64,000 nt of DNA from Aspidiotus rigidus (GCA_035079385.1 JAVHKY010000028.1:2666001-2730000), one strand, 5' to 3'. Shown: positions 1 to 11,119, counted from the stretch's first letter. Notes: a model not told the origin generated them from the letters alone. Numbers and translations are program-made.

Positions 1-1348
1 TGGCGGTGAATATAATTTTATGAGGCGTGCACTTATATATTTCCCTAATTATTATCGAAAACGAGCTTCTGTATTTCACGCTAATGAGTTTCTTGGGTAG
101 TTCTCACCTCGTTCCAGGCCATACACTCCACAGTACTCATGGACCACAAAAAGGTTTGTGATGAGTCTTAGAGTATCAGTGCCAGATTTATCTTTTCGAT
201 CAGTGGCTTAGCCAGAAACTTTTTGAGGGGGATTATGAACGAAATTTCATACAATGCTTCATCCTTTCCTTTGATCTTGATGGTATTTTTCAGTTTAGGA
301 GGATCCGGACCCTTCTGACCGTCATCTCCTTTCTTTTTGCTGAGCCTTTGTCGTCGATGAATATCTCCTTAAACCGTCATTCATTTCTCATTTGCGACCA
401 TGATGAATAGTTATTTCGGAAGTCGTTCCAAAAAGACTGAATATGAAAAGATAATTCCTTTTTGTGGTAAGCTCGTAATCTTCGATTCTGGGCAGACCAA
501 GAAGAGAGCCTCCAATCAACAGGTGAGCTGATGTGAGTACATTGTCTTCTCCTTCAACCTAATTACGGCCCGAGGGACGCGTGTTCATAATAGCTGCACT
601 TGTAGTTTATTACTACAGAGTTATGATTTGCAGTAAAAATTTTAAAAATTCAATAAAAACATGCAATAAAAATCAAAAAAACGACGGCTTATTTAACGAT
701 GTTAAACGAGGAACACCTGTTCTATGGATTGAAAAATGATAGATATGACCAGCCTTGGAATCGCCCCTTCAAGTAACTGGACATGCAATAATTCATACAC
801 CAATTGGCCTAACCCCTTCAATAAACGAGATATACAATGCTCCAAACACTATAAGTTCCCCTTCTATAGGGCTCGCGAGTCGAAATTTTCTCAAGTTCTC
901 CTCCTATTGTATATAGCTTGAGTGTGGAAATTTTCTCAAGTCCTAGCCCGAGAGTCTACATTTTAATAGCGAACCTTTTCTATCATTCTATGTTTTTCTT
1001 TTTAAATTTGCCATGCGCCTTCCGGCCAAAAATGTCGACTCTCGGGCTATATATGATAGGAGGGGTACAGGGAAGAATTTCGATTCACGACCCTTCATAT
1101 ATGATAGAAGGGAACTTATGATATTTGAAGCATTGCACATTTGGCTCAGTGAAGGGCTGAACCATTTGGTGTACGCAGAATTGCATATCTAGTTACTTGA
1201 AGGGGCTATCCTGATGCGGGTCATATCATGTACGTACTACTTTTCAACTTATAAAACAGATTCCCTGCGTTCCTTGTTTGCCATCGTCAAGGAAGCTGTC
1301 GTTTTTTCTAACTTTTCGGTCGAACGGCGCACTGTGCGCGGCAAATTT
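1..1348. repeat. 1.35-kb dispersed direct repeat, left copy (runs off window edge)
   Basis: This block is collinear with 16062-17408 at a constant offset of about 16061 and differs only by scattered substitutions and small indels. It begins at or before the window edge, so its true left end is unknown. It contains no credible gene; the short reading frames in it are not supported. A nested palindromic element occupies 763-1206 in this copy. Around 840-1050 and 1370-1470 it carries the recurring words 'tcgaaattttctcaagtcc' and 'cctatcatatatagc', which also occur near 19.25 and 19.87 kb. The class of repeat is not recognised. Confidence 0.85.
763..1206. mobile_element. 444-bp fold-back element (MITE-like), copy 1
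   Basis: The outer ends are inverted: the left reads gccccttcaagtaact and the right end is its exact complement. Imperfect pairing continues inward for over 150 bp on each arm. An inner pair, agcccgagagtctacattt near 944 and its complement ending near 1048, extends the palindrome. It is non-coding and conserved in length and ends in the second repeat copy (16827-17270). No target-site duplication was resolved. The superfamily is unassigned. Confidence 0.65.
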
Positions 1349-1484
1349 TCAAGCCCCCTTTTATCGTCGATATTTTTTCAAGTTCCCCTCCTATAATACA
1401 TTAGAGCCCGGAAGTCGAAATTTTTACAAGTCCAACTTTTGTTCTGTATATGATAGGAAGGGGGGGGGGGAACTTGGACTAGTT

Positions 1485-1869
1485 TTACATACGATGTTGG
1501 ACAAACACGTTATTGTCTCTTTGGATTGAGGAGGTAGGGTCGTTATCTAGACATGTGTAATTGGCTGGGTCATCTAATAGTTTATGTATGTTTCGATCAT
1601 ACTCCTCTTCTTCCATTATCACAGTGGCGTTACCCTCGTCGGCTTTAAGAATGAATAAATTTTGGTTGTCATTCAGAAAGGATTTGGTGTTATTGAGCTC
1701 CTCCTTGGAGATAAAATTATCCTCACTCTTTTGGCGAAAATTAGTTTTATTTAATTTTCTGAGAAAGTCTGCCACCTGTAGTCTTGCCTCAGTTTTCCGT
1801 TCATCAGATGTCCTAGCCTGCGAAATAATAGGTTCAGCATCAGCAATGAATTTATCAGCCGCTGTGCTT
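1485..1869 (-). pseudogene. Penelope-like element RT, N-terminal fragment (copy F)
   Basis: On the minus strand an open frame includes the phrase FILKADEGNATVIMEEEEYD, the PLE counterpart of 'ITKADKGNAIVVMEKSSY' in the better preserved copies here. This motif lies just before the RT fingers of PLEs. The frame extends upstream without a stop to about 1869 and is cut at 1485, so only the N-terminal region survives. It is clearly more diverged from the 5-9 kb copies than they are from each other, so it belongs to another PLE lineage. Non-functional fragment. Confidence 0.7.
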
Positions 1870-1872
1870 TAG

Positions 1873-4559
1873 CGTTCTTATGTGCAAAATTTGGACCCTT
1901 TTTTGACTGAGGGAGGGATGTCTTTGTTCATGAGATTGACAATGCAGTTACTTGGAAGGGATTGTAGCTCCTACCTACAAACTGTCGAAATTTCTTTCTA
2001 GAATCCTGAGATACATGGCTGACGACTCTTATTAACATCCGCAGCTCAGGCCATCTCATACGTAGCTATGAAAATAATACTTCCATCCATATTCTTATTG
2101 GACGAGGTGTAATAGATTGAGTACTGTCAGTCGAAGTCTTGAGAAGAGTCGAGTGATGTGTCAAAAGTGGCCAACGAGGGACATGAGAAAGAATGATTAG
2201 TATTTAATTTCATAATCCGTTACTATTTCAGTATCCAGGGTTTTAACAGATTCTCCGTGATAAATCCTGTGAAAATTCTGTTGATGCATCAAAACCCGCT
2301 CTATTTCCTCTCATGGCTGAATTATCTTCCGCATAATTTGCCTTTCCCACAGGTTCAGAGCGAAAAAAATTCGTGAGATGACACTTATTCAGTAGCCAAA
2401 ATTATTATTTAATTGGAAAATGAAAAAAAAAAACACATAATACCGAAAATATCGTATAGAGACTGGAAACCCGCATTCTATAGATCTCCTATATCGATTT
2501 TTCTACGTCTATAAAAAAAGGAAAAGAAAAAGCCTATCGATGCACTGACTTGAACTCGGATATTCAGTAGTTTCTACTTCAGCTAATCAAATTCGCGTCG
2601 TTTTCTCTTCTTACTACCGTGTTAAAAATTTGTAATAATGATGACCGACGATATAGTTGAAAAGTTATAAACTCGTTTTCTCACCGCCAATGCAGTTATA
2701 AAATAATGCTCGCATAGTGGTTGGGTTATTCACGGTTCGCTTGAGACAATAACCTACCTTGAATACGAAACGTGACAAGTGATTGAGAAGAGGTTGCATA
2801 TGCACGAGCAGCATATGTATCATCGGATCATTGCTGACCAGCTCTTCAAATGCTCTCGCACACAGTAGTCTTCGCTCCGATCGTAATTATCTCGGAGGCC
2901 ATCAATTTCAGGTACGAGCGTCGTGGTCGACTCGTCATCGAAAACCCATTTAGTGAACTTCTCACCCTATGGCCCATCATATACAGCAAGGTGCGAACGC
3001 GTTAAGTTCCACAACTTTCTCCCCTCCCCTCCGCGGAGTAATTAATAATTCTCGTCGGCAAATTGACGCGCGCGTCCGAGAGAAATATTTTTCCTAAACA
3101 GCCACGACCGGGCATCATCGTATTCTAAAGACGAAAGAAAACCGCGAAGATCACGGCTAATCTTTATGAAATGAGTAATATACTTGTCAGTACGATGTGA
3201 AAGAATACGTCAAGAAAAGACAAAGACAAACGACGTCATCGAATGAGGTCTAGACACCTTGTTTCTATGTGTGTACGTCACCGCAAATTCGGTCCGCGCT
3301 ACCCCTCTCGAAGTATAGCGTAACTAAATTAAGCTGTTTTGAAAAAAAAAAAAAAACGCGTTCGCATTCGTTCTCCGGGCCAACCGTAGCTTTTCTTAAT
3401 AGGAGGAAATAAAGGTCCGGCGCAGTCTCATTAAATTCGAAAATAAATGCCGCCACGTACGCACGAGAAAAAGAAGCTGAGAATGAAATAGGTAATAAAG
3501 TCGTCGAGATACACTCTTTTACATCGCAGCGTGTGGAATGCGTTAGAGGAGAAGATATATGGGGAGATCGAAAGCCGAGGAAGAAAGAGAGCATGTTAAT
3601 GACAGCGCTTACACGCGGAAAAAATTAAAAAATCATCTTAAAATTTCGGTTAGGCCCGAGGCGTATTTTAATCGCGTGTAATCATTTACACAGCTTCGAG
3701 ACTTCTGAAAAGATGAGCGCGGAGTTGGCGCTTATTTTACGTAAAATCTGGCGGTGGTGTAGTATAAAAGTCTTCGATCTTCACGAACATTTATAGATCG
3801 AGAAGCGGGCGTATTACGGAGCGCCGTTTTGTTTGTTCCCGATTTCGTAGAAATGAACACATTATCAATCACGAGAAGTTGGTTTATTGGGATGTTCAAC
3901 CCGTATAATGTGAACGGCGCAGTATTTTTTATGGAAATAGTGACAGCGAAAATGAGTATGACTAATGTGCAGTACTTATATGTACTGACAAGTACGAAAT
4001 TCTATTTTGGAAAACGATTTAGCAATGTGTATACTTCTCGAATGTTAGACGTGGAAATTGGGTCTTATGTTGACTAACATTTTGCGCCGATTCTGCAACG
4101 TACGTACGGTCTCGCTTCGTAATATTCAAATTCGTGCGAGAAAGATTCGTCTGATGAGTCAACATTTCGCCGTTCTTCCTCCGATGAATTAGGTATCTTG
4201 AAATTGGGATCTGCGAGAACTCGGCTGGGGGTCCTCGAAGTTTCGAAGTAGTCATTGAGAGGAAAAATGGTGCTCAAGATGCTAACGTTAATTGACGTGT
4301 TCTGAATTTTAATGTTCTACGAGAAAGTTTGAAGGGTGGATGCCAACTTCCGTTTCGGATTACTCGGCACAAAATACCAAAATCTAGGAGTTAGATTGCC
4401 ACCTGAAATCTTCAATTGTGGGAGTAGCCAACTACTAGGAAGGTACTGTGTCATATATAGACAATTTAGAGAATGTATGATGTTGCGAACCCGCAGATTG
4501 TTAAATCAGCGTCCTTTGGAGTACGAGTCATTTGCGTCATCGTAACCCATCCTTTAGAT
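1873..4559. other. 2.7 kb without recognisable gene or repeat
   Basis: I see no supportable coding region here. There are short A-runs near 2418 and 3342, and a TATA-like word (gtataaaag) at 3760 that is too weak to call a promoter. The base composition looks like ordinary intergenic or intronic DNA, and I see no duplicate of it elsewhere in the window. Confidence 0.5.
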
Positions 4560-4721
4560 CAAACGACGACATACTCAACGATTAACACGTACGGAGTAAT
4601 TTAATTAAAGCCACAGAAATACAAAATACGCCGGAGCGTTTTCGATTAAAGAACCATTGTCAACGGGTGACATGAAAGCAACTGAACCAACACCGGCCGG
4701 CAACAAATACTACCGAGGAAA

Positions 4722-5941
4722 TCATGACTGAACTAGCGAGTCATCACAATGTGAATCATACTCATAAACTAGTTCAATCAACCCCTCATCAGGTATGTAC
4801 CTGTTGAGCACATTTAGGTTGTCGCTATTCAGATGGCGAATAATTACAATATGTTCTAACGTGGTACGTTTGAGAACCGAGGACTCTCTATGGAGGAGGG
4901 ACTCGGATCCCTCTTCGAAACTATGGCCAGTGGTAATAAGATGGTCCGCAAATGCCGAATCACCCAATTCCTTCTTTTCCCACGCCTTCCTATGCTCATA
5001 TATTCTAATTTTGAGCTGACGTCGAGTCTCGCCTATGTAGATTCCATTACAGTCATTACACTCCATTTTGTAAACCCCACTTCTTTCGACCAGTGGGATG
5101 GGGTCCTTCAGCTCAACGAACAGACTTTTTACAGTGTTAAGATTGTAATACACTGGCCGAAACCCAAATGGGCGGAGGACACGACCTAACTGGGAAGAGA
5201 ATGTTCCCATAAAGGGGAGCCTAATCCAACGTTTTCTACTATTTGACGCCGGATTGCGGGGGAGGGAGGTAGTGGAATCAAGGCTTTTGCGAGTCAATTT
5301 TCTATGGACCATCAAGTCAATATCTAAGCTGACCTCATTCACTCTGGCCAAGTGCTTTATAGTCAAAAGCTCCTGTTGAAAAACGAGGTGATCCAATGGA
5401 ATACTAGTCAACCGGTGGATATAACTATTAAAACTGGCAATTTTGTGGGCAACAAGGCAAAAAGATCTTCCGTGGACGGTAATATCGGTCGAGGTATCTT
5501 TTCTATATATGGCGAATTCATGGACACCTTCTCTATTAAAGATAGTAAGGTCCAAAAAATTTATAGATGAACCGCCTACTTCCATCGTGAATTTGATGGA
5601 AGGGTACAAACTATTGAGATACCTGAGAAACTCCAAAAGGAGATCTCGATGACCGGTCCGCATGCACAACACATCATCATCAATATACCTGTGCCAATAA
5701 TGTATATGACCCAAAAGCCCCTGATCAGAGGAAAAAAGATCGAGCTCAAATTTAGACATGAAAACCTCCGAAATGAGAGAACCCAGAGGAGAGCCAATAG
5801 GGATACCTACCTCCTCTGGAAATTCGAAATATTTCCCTTCAAATTTGCAAAAATTGGGAGACCAACAAATATTGAGTAAATTGAAAAATTCTGCCAGTTC
5901 ATCGTGACAGATATTAGATTGGACCGAGAGGTCTCCCATAT
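4722..5941 (-). pseudogene. PLE RT (C-terminal part) plus GIY-YIG endonuclease, 3' half of outer element
   Basis: A long open frame (about 405 codons from the breakpoint) encodes RT motif GIPIGSPLGSLISEVFM, then the catalytic box YIDDDV, then a linker and a GIY-YIG domain (GVYKMECNDCNGIYIGET). Two cysteines lie between the GIY and YIG strands, as is usual in PLE endonucleases. The RT box has one extra Asp compared with YVDDV in the neighbouring copies, and the endonuclease reads GETRR where the others read GETGR. The first few codons of the apparent open frame come from the inserted element, so the RT is headless here. Function as a protein is unlikely. Confidence 0.85.
5929..5941. repeat. 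13-bp target-site duplication, left copy
   Basis: The word aggtctcccatat occurs here and again at 8245-8257, on the two sides of the inner PLE. In the uninterrupted gene it occurs once, in the stretch encoding MGDL. Confidence 0.85.
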
Positions 5942-6010
5942 CTAACGACGACATACTCAACGATTAAAACGTACGGAGTAATTTGAATAGAGCCACAGAA
6001 ATGAAAATAC
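5941..6010. repeat. Inverted terminal repeat of inner PLE, left arm
   Basis: These 70 bases are the exact reverse complement of 8138-8207, which is the 3' untranslated end of the inner element. The 5' end of the element is thus capped by an inverted copy of its own 3' end, directly abutting a truncated coding region. Confidence 0.85.
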
Positions 6011-8058
6011 ATGCCTCCGCTGTCCAGGAAGTGAGTACTGACGTCTGCGTTATCCAAAAGTTTCAACCGCGGATTATAAATTGTAGTAATGCTGAGGTTG
6101 AGAGTGACGAGTTGTATCTCTTGGAGAAGGGGTTAAAATTCGGGTTACCCTCTCTCAATAATGCTAACACTTTGGCCAATGTTGTTGCGGACCTCGAAAT
6201 AAAAATTAGGCTGGGGTTAATACTCAGAAAGCGTGTGCCGCCTTTGTCCGCGACACCCCCCTCCTTCGTATAAATGATCTGGCCTTTGAGGTGATTAAGA
6301 GGATCAAGAGGAAGGTCAGGGAGGAGGGCTTAACCATTACTAAGGCTGATAAAGGGAATGCCATTGTAGTTATGGAAAAGTCCTCTTATGTCTCCAAGGT
6401 CTATGACGTTCTCGACCAGTGTGGCGCCAAGGTAAATGTGGATTTTAACTTTCCAAATCACGTTAAAGAAGTTAGACGTGTTGTAAACAATAGCGAATTT
6501 ATTATCAAAAGCCCTTAGCTTAAAAGAATTCTCCCTGAGCCCAACCCTGTGCCGCCTTTATTGTACGAGCTGCCTAAGGTTCATAAGAAGGACACTCCGA
6601 TGCGGCCGGTCGTTTCTTTTGTGTCTTCCCCCACGTACTTCTTTGCAAAATTTTTGGACCGTTGATTCAAATCTAGAGTGGCATTTGAGTCATCCTACTC
6701 TGTGAAGAATTCGGTCTCTTTGGCTAATAAGCTTAAGGATGACATTCTCCCGCCTGATTCAACCCTATGCTCCTTTGACGTTGTCGGCTTATTTCCGAGT
6801 ATCTTTAGAGCTACTGCCATGCAACATATGGGAGACCTTTTAATCCAATCTAATATCTGTCACGAAGAGTTGACAGAATTTTTTAATTTACTCAATATTT
6901 GTTGGTCTCCCAACTTTTGCAAATTTGAAGGCAGATTTTTCGAATTTCCTGAAGAGGTAGGTATCCCTATTGGCTCTCCTCTGGGTTCCCTCATTTCGGA
7001 GGTTTTCATGTCTAAATTTGAGCTTGATCTCTTTTCCTCTGGTCAGGGGTTTTTGGGTCATATATATTATTGGCACAGGTACGTCGACGATGTGTTGTAT
7101 TTGTGGATCGGTCAACGGGATCTCCTTTTGGAGTTTCTCAGGTATCTTAACAGTTTTTACCCATCCATCAAATTCACGTTGGAAGTAGGCGGTTCATCTA
7201 TAAACTTTTTGGACCTTACTATCTCTAATAGAGAAGGTGCCCACGAATTCGCCATATATAGAAAAGATACCTCGACCGATATTACTGTCCACGGCAGATC
7301 TTTCTGCCCGGTTGCTCACAAATATGCCGGTTTTAATAGTTATATCCACCGGTTGACGAGTATTCCATTAGGTCAGCTCGCTTTTCAACAGGAGCTTTTG
7401 ACTATAAAGCACTTACTTGGCCAGAGTGAACGAGATCAGCTTGGATATTGACTTGATGGTCCATAGGAAATTGACTCGGAAATGCCTTGATTCCACTACC
7501 TCCCTCCCCCGTAATCCAGCGTCAGATAGTAGGAAACGTTGGATTAGGCTTCCGTTTTTGGGGAAATTTTCTTCCCAATTAGGTCGTGTCCTCCGCCCAT
7601 TTGGGTTTCGGCCAATGTTTTACAATCTGAACACTGTAAAAAGCTTGTTCGTTAAGTTAAAGGACCCCATCCCACTGGTCGAAAGAAGCGGGGTTTACAA
7701 AATTGAGTGTAATGATTGTAATGGAATCTATATAGGCGAGACTGGTCGTCAGCTCAAAATTAGAATAGATGAGCATAGGAAGGCGTGGGAAAAGAAGAAA
7801 TTGGGTGATTCGGCATTTGCGGACCATCTTATTACCACTGGCTATGGTTTCATAGAGGGATCTGAGTCCCTCCTCCATAGAGAGTCCTCGGCTTTCAAAC
7901 GTACCGCGCTAGAACACATCGAAATTATTCGCCATCTGAATAACGATAACCTAAATGTGCTCAACAGGTACATACCTGATGAGGGTTTGATTGAATTAGT
8001 TTACGAGTATGATTCACATTGTGATGACTCGCTAGTTCAGTCATGTCCTCCTCGGTAG
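6011..8058 (+). pseudogene. PLE RT and GIY-YIG endonuclease of inner element, broken
   Basis: The reading follows the PLE protein from SAVQEVSTDV through KADKGNAIVVME, LLYELPKVHKK, CSFDVVGLFPSI, GIPIGSPLGSLISEVFM and the catalytic YVDDV (near 7081) to a GIY-YIG domain (GVYKIECNDCNGIYIGETGR, about 7692-7751). The breaks are: a one-base loss near 6213, a TAG at 6516-6518, a TGA at about 6664 replacing the Trp codon of the FLDRWFK phrase, and a 4-bp duplication (acttactt, 7411-7418) that shifts frame just before the linker. The catalytic motifs themselves are intact, so the decay looks recent. The TAG is shared with the outer copy. Confidence 0.85.
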
Positions 8059-8207
8059 TTCTTGTTGCGGGCCGGAGTTGCTTCAGTTGCTTTCACGTCC
8101 TCGTTGACAATGGTTTTTTAATCGAAAGCGCTCCGGTGTATTTTCATTTCTGTGGCTCTATTCAAATTACTCCGTACGTTTTAATCGTTGAGTATGTCGT
8201 CGTTAGA
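8059..8207 (+). other. 3' untranslated region of inner PLE
   Basis: This sequence follows the endonuclease stop and matches the reverse complement of about 4560-4720 in the outer copy. It includes a conserved patch (gttgacaatggttttttaatcgaaagcgctccgg) that lines up with the hammerhead-like region of the 34-kb copy but lacks the cTGATGA core. Its last 70 bases form the right inverted repeat. Confidence 0.75.
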
Positions 8208-8244
8208 TGTTTCTGGACATATTTTAGAGAACCGAATTAATTGT

Positions 8245-9536
8245 AGGTCTCCCATATGCTGCATGGCAGTAGCTCTAGGGATACTCGGAAATAAGCCGAC
8301 TACGTCAAAAGAGCATAGGGTAGAAGGCGGAAGAATGTCATCTTTAAGCTTATCAGCCAGAGAGACCAAATTCTTCACAGAGTAGGATGACTCAAATTCT
8401 ACTCTAGATTTAAACCAACGGTCCAAAAATTTGGCCAAGAAGTACGTGGGGGAAGACACAAAGGAAACGGCCGGCCGCATCGGAGTGTCCTTCTTATGAA
8501 CCTTAGGCAGCTCGTACAATAAAGGCGGCACAGGGTTGGGCTCAGGGAGAATTCTTTTAAGCTAAGGGCTTTTGATAATAAATTCGCTATTGTTTACAAC
8601 ACGTCTAACTTCTTTAACGTGATTTGGAAAGTTAAAATCCACATTTACCTTGGCGCCACACTGGTCGAGAACGTCATAGACCTTGGAGACATAAGAGGAC
8701 TTCTCCATAACTACAATGGCATTCCCTTTATCAGCCTTAGTAATGGTTAAGCCCGCCTCCCTAACCTTCCTCTTAATCCTCTTAATCACCTCCAAAGCAA
8801 GATCATCTATCCGAGGGAGGGGGTATGACGAACAAAGGCAGCAGCACAAGCTTTCTGAGTATTGACCCCAGGCCCAATTTTTATTTCGAGGTCCGCAACG
8901 ACATTGGCCAAAGTGTCAGCATTATTAAGAGGGGGTAACTCGAATTTTAAGCCCTTTTCCAAGAGATTCAACTCATCACTCTCAAACTCAACATTACTAC
9001 AATTTATAATCCGCGGTAAAAATTTTTGGATAACGCTGACATCAGTACTCACTTCCTGGACAGCGGAAGCATTCGATTTTTGGAGGGAGCTAAGCTTTTT
9101 ATTTTTCTTACGTCTCAATTTAGCCTCAAAGGACCGGCATTCAAGGTTAACCGACTTAATAAAGAGATCCAACTCACCTGGCGAGAATACACCGGAAAGT
9201 CTCGAATGGACCAACAAGTTCAACCTTGTGGTGATATTCAACTTCCCATGCCACCTCCACAACTCGATGCGGATCCACTTTTCAGTCAGAAATTTCTCCA
9301 TTTTCTTGGTGGTCTGAACACAATCGGAATTTGATAAATTTGGGTTTCAAATGCAATTTTAAACACTTATTGAGAAACCAAATGTGGGACGAAAACGACA
9401 ATCGTTGGTTCCGAAACTTCACGAAGAGAAACCGTAAATACGCGTCATCAGCGTTATTAAGAGAACTGAATCTATTCCATTCTTTAGACTTTTTTTTTGC
9501 AAAAGGATATATAATTTTTGATGTAGTAACGCCCAC
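8245..9536 (-). pseudogene. PLE N-terminal region and RT start, 5' half of outer element
   Basis: On the minus strand the protein starts near 9536 with a basic region ending HLKPKFIKF, continues with WHGKLNITTRLNLLVHSRL (8807-9301 frame), then KADKGNAIVVME, LLYELPKVHKKDTP and CSFDVVGLFPSIPRATAMQHMGDL, where the nested element cuts it. There are frameshifts near 9295 and 8840 and a TAG at 8562-8564. This is the only copy in the window that retains the PLE N-terminal extension. It lacks the catalytic box, which lies in the other half. Confidence 0.8.
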
Positions 9537-9540
9537 CTTC

Positions 9541-9979
9541 CGTACTATTTTCCAAAATTATCCATGGCCTCCCTGTCAGGTTTTCCTTCGCACGGTGTCG
9601 CTTACGATACGTCCAACTAACAAAAAGAGCGTGGTACAGAAATACATCTCAAATGTTGTACTTTTGGTCTCTTGCTAAGGCGCTGGAAGTATGACGAAAA
9701 GCCATTTTGGTTGTCTGGTTAATGTCGAGGTCTGAGAACCGAATCGAGAATAGAAGCCTGAGTCCGTTGTGGAACCGGTATTCACGGTCCCAAGAACCAG
9801 AGTATTGCACCCAAAAATTTCAGGTTTGGCTTTTGGCTTGATCCTACAACCTTGAAAAAGGCTTTCGGCTTCTGGAAAAATTTAGCTAATTTATGTTATG
9901 AAGAAATGTGACTTGAGTTTAGATGAAATGATCAGGGGAATTGAGGATTTGTCATACTCCATAGAAGATACTCTCCAGT
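9541..9979. other. No gene seen between PLE and gypsy remnant
   Basis: About 440 bp with no convincing reading frame. The last part may be decayed gypsy internal sequence, since the integrase frame begins just after it, but I cannot align it by eye. Confidence 0.4.
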
Positions 9980-10684
9980 TTGGGTTCACCTGCATTGGAA
10001 GACGATGATACAAGCTCTAAAAAATCTGAAAAAATTTCTGGCTCACAAAGGCTTAAAAATAGAGTCTTTCAGTCGAATTTGGTTTTTGGCTTTCAGTTGT
10101 CTGCAATACTCTGCCAATCTGATGGTATGGTTGAGAGATTCAACAAAACAATCGACCAATTCCTATCCAAAATAGTTGATAGTGACCAGCGAAATTGGGA
10201 AAAGCTACTTCCATTGTTCCTGCTAGTCTATCGGTCTTCAATCCATGAGAGCACCAAGGAAACACCTGCAAAAATCATTTTTGGAAGAGAACTTCGATTG
10301 CCGTGTGATTTAGAGCTGGGTACGCCTCCACAGCCATCTCAAGAAGTCAAGCCATTTACGCAAGAACTGAAGAACCGACTTAAGCAGGTACATGAGCTGG
10401 TCAGAGAAAATTTAGAAGTTGCTAGCGACCGGATGAAGGCACGCTATGACATCTGTGCCGATGAAACCAAGTTCGAACCTCAGGATAAGGTGTGGTTCTA
10501 CAACCCATAGAGAAAGAAAGGGAAGAACCCAAAATTACAGTGCAAATGGGAAGGACCTTGGAGAGTCGTGAAGAGAATCAATGATGTCATCTATTGCATC
10601 CAACAGGACAGAAAGTTTAAAGTGGTCCACCAAAATAGACTATCTGTATGGAGTGCGGCGTTTGAACGGGACGTTCAAAACTGA
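9980..10684 (+). pseudogene. Ty3/gypsy-type integrase, C-terminal part
   Basis: From about 10090 the frame reads CQSDGMVERFNKTIDQFL, LPLFLLVYRSSIHESTKETP and AKIIFGRELRLPCDLELG, the classic end of the gypsy integrase core with its catalytic Glu in the MVERFN phrase. A TAG at 10508-10510 interrupts it. The same frame then continues KKGKNPKLQCKWEGPWRVV and VHQNRLSVW, the chromodomain-like tail, to a stop at 10682-10684. The first 35 codons do not look like integrase. Gag, protease, RT and most of integrase are absent, so this is the 3' stub of an LTR element. Confidence 0.85.
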
Positions 10685-10695
10685 GGAGGGGGAAG
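10683..10695 (+). other. Polypurine tract of gypsy element
   Basis: A run of 13 purines (gaggagggggaag) lies immediately before the LTR and overlaps the integrase stop. This is where plus-strand DNA synthesis is primed in LTR elements. Confidence 0.75.
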
Positions 10696-11119
10696 TGTGG
10701 CGTTCTGCAATAAAGCCGCAAGCAATAAGCTTGCACATGCCGCTGAACTTTTAATAATGGCGGACGCCACAAGGAAGCGCACTATTGCTTAACTAGTTCG
10801 CCGAATACGCGTGAACAATCTGGAACATGCTGGATTGATTGTGAGGACTCTTGCTTAACCTGTTTGCCGTTCTAGAAGAAATCTCGAAGATTCCGGAATT
10901 AAGGGTGAGACTATAAATAACCGGCAGCAACTCGCTAGAGCGATTCAGTTGTAATCTTAAAGCGATAGTTAACGTGTTCTCGTTCTTTAACGCGATTGTG
11001 TTACAGTTTAATCGCGTTTAGAAGTGTTGTACTTGCGATACCAGTAATAAAGCTCGGTTTTTGTAATTGTTCTTTATTATTGGCGTCGAGAGATATTTCG
11101 TGACTGGTAGAACGTCACA
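10696..11119 (+). mobile_element. Gypsy 3' LTR (424 bp)
   Basis: It starts TGTGGCGTTCT and ends AGAACGTCACA, so the tips are near-perfect inverted repeats of the TG...CA type. It directly follows the polypurine tract. A TATA-like box (ctataaataa) lies at 10911-10920 and a polyadenylation signal AATAAA at 11046-11051, giving a plausible U3-R-U5 order. No matching 5' LTR is present in the window, so the element has been truncated on its left side. Confidence 0.85.
10911..10920 (+). promoter_or_regulatory. TATA-like box in gypsy LTR
   Basis: The word ctataaataa lies 135 bp before the LTR polyadenylation signal, in the expected U3 position. Confidence 0.5.

Larger units (their letters stand above)
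5942..8244 (+). mobile_element. Inner Penelope-like element nested in another PLE (copy B)
   Basis: A plus-strand PLE is bounded by 70-bp inverted repeats (5941-6010 and 8138-8207) and a 13-bp target duplication (5929-5941 and 8245-8257). A 37-bp tail at 8208-8244 lies between the 3' inverted repeat and the duplication; it is absent from the other copies and may be extra sequence added on integration. The coding part is 5'-truncated: it starts at the equivalent of SAVQEVSTDV, so the N-terminal region seen in the outer copy (9090-9536) is missing. Confidence 0.85.
4560..9540 (-). mobile_element. Outer Penelope-like element, split by a nested PLE (copies A+C)
   Basis: Two minus-strand halves of one PLE flank a plus-strand PLE. 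The N-terminal half (9540 down to 8245) stops inside the phrase ...AMQHMGDL, and the C-terminal half (5941 down to 4722) begins at the same MGDL. The two halves therefore rejoin exactly once the insert and one copy of the 13-bp duplication are removed. The 3' untranslated part runs from 4721 to about 4560. PLEs encode an RT joined to a GIY-YIG endonuclease and transpose by target-primed reverse transcription. Confidence 0.85.

Noticed and set aside
3265..3594. Minus-strand frame of 109 codons as a gene
   Set aside because: It contains a homopolymer-encoded Phe run and no family motif, and no second copy or splice context supports it.
3757..3800. TATA-like word gtataaaag with possible downstream start, as a host promoter
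   Set aside because: No coding region, initiator or conserved context supports it; single TATA words are common in A+T-rich DNA.
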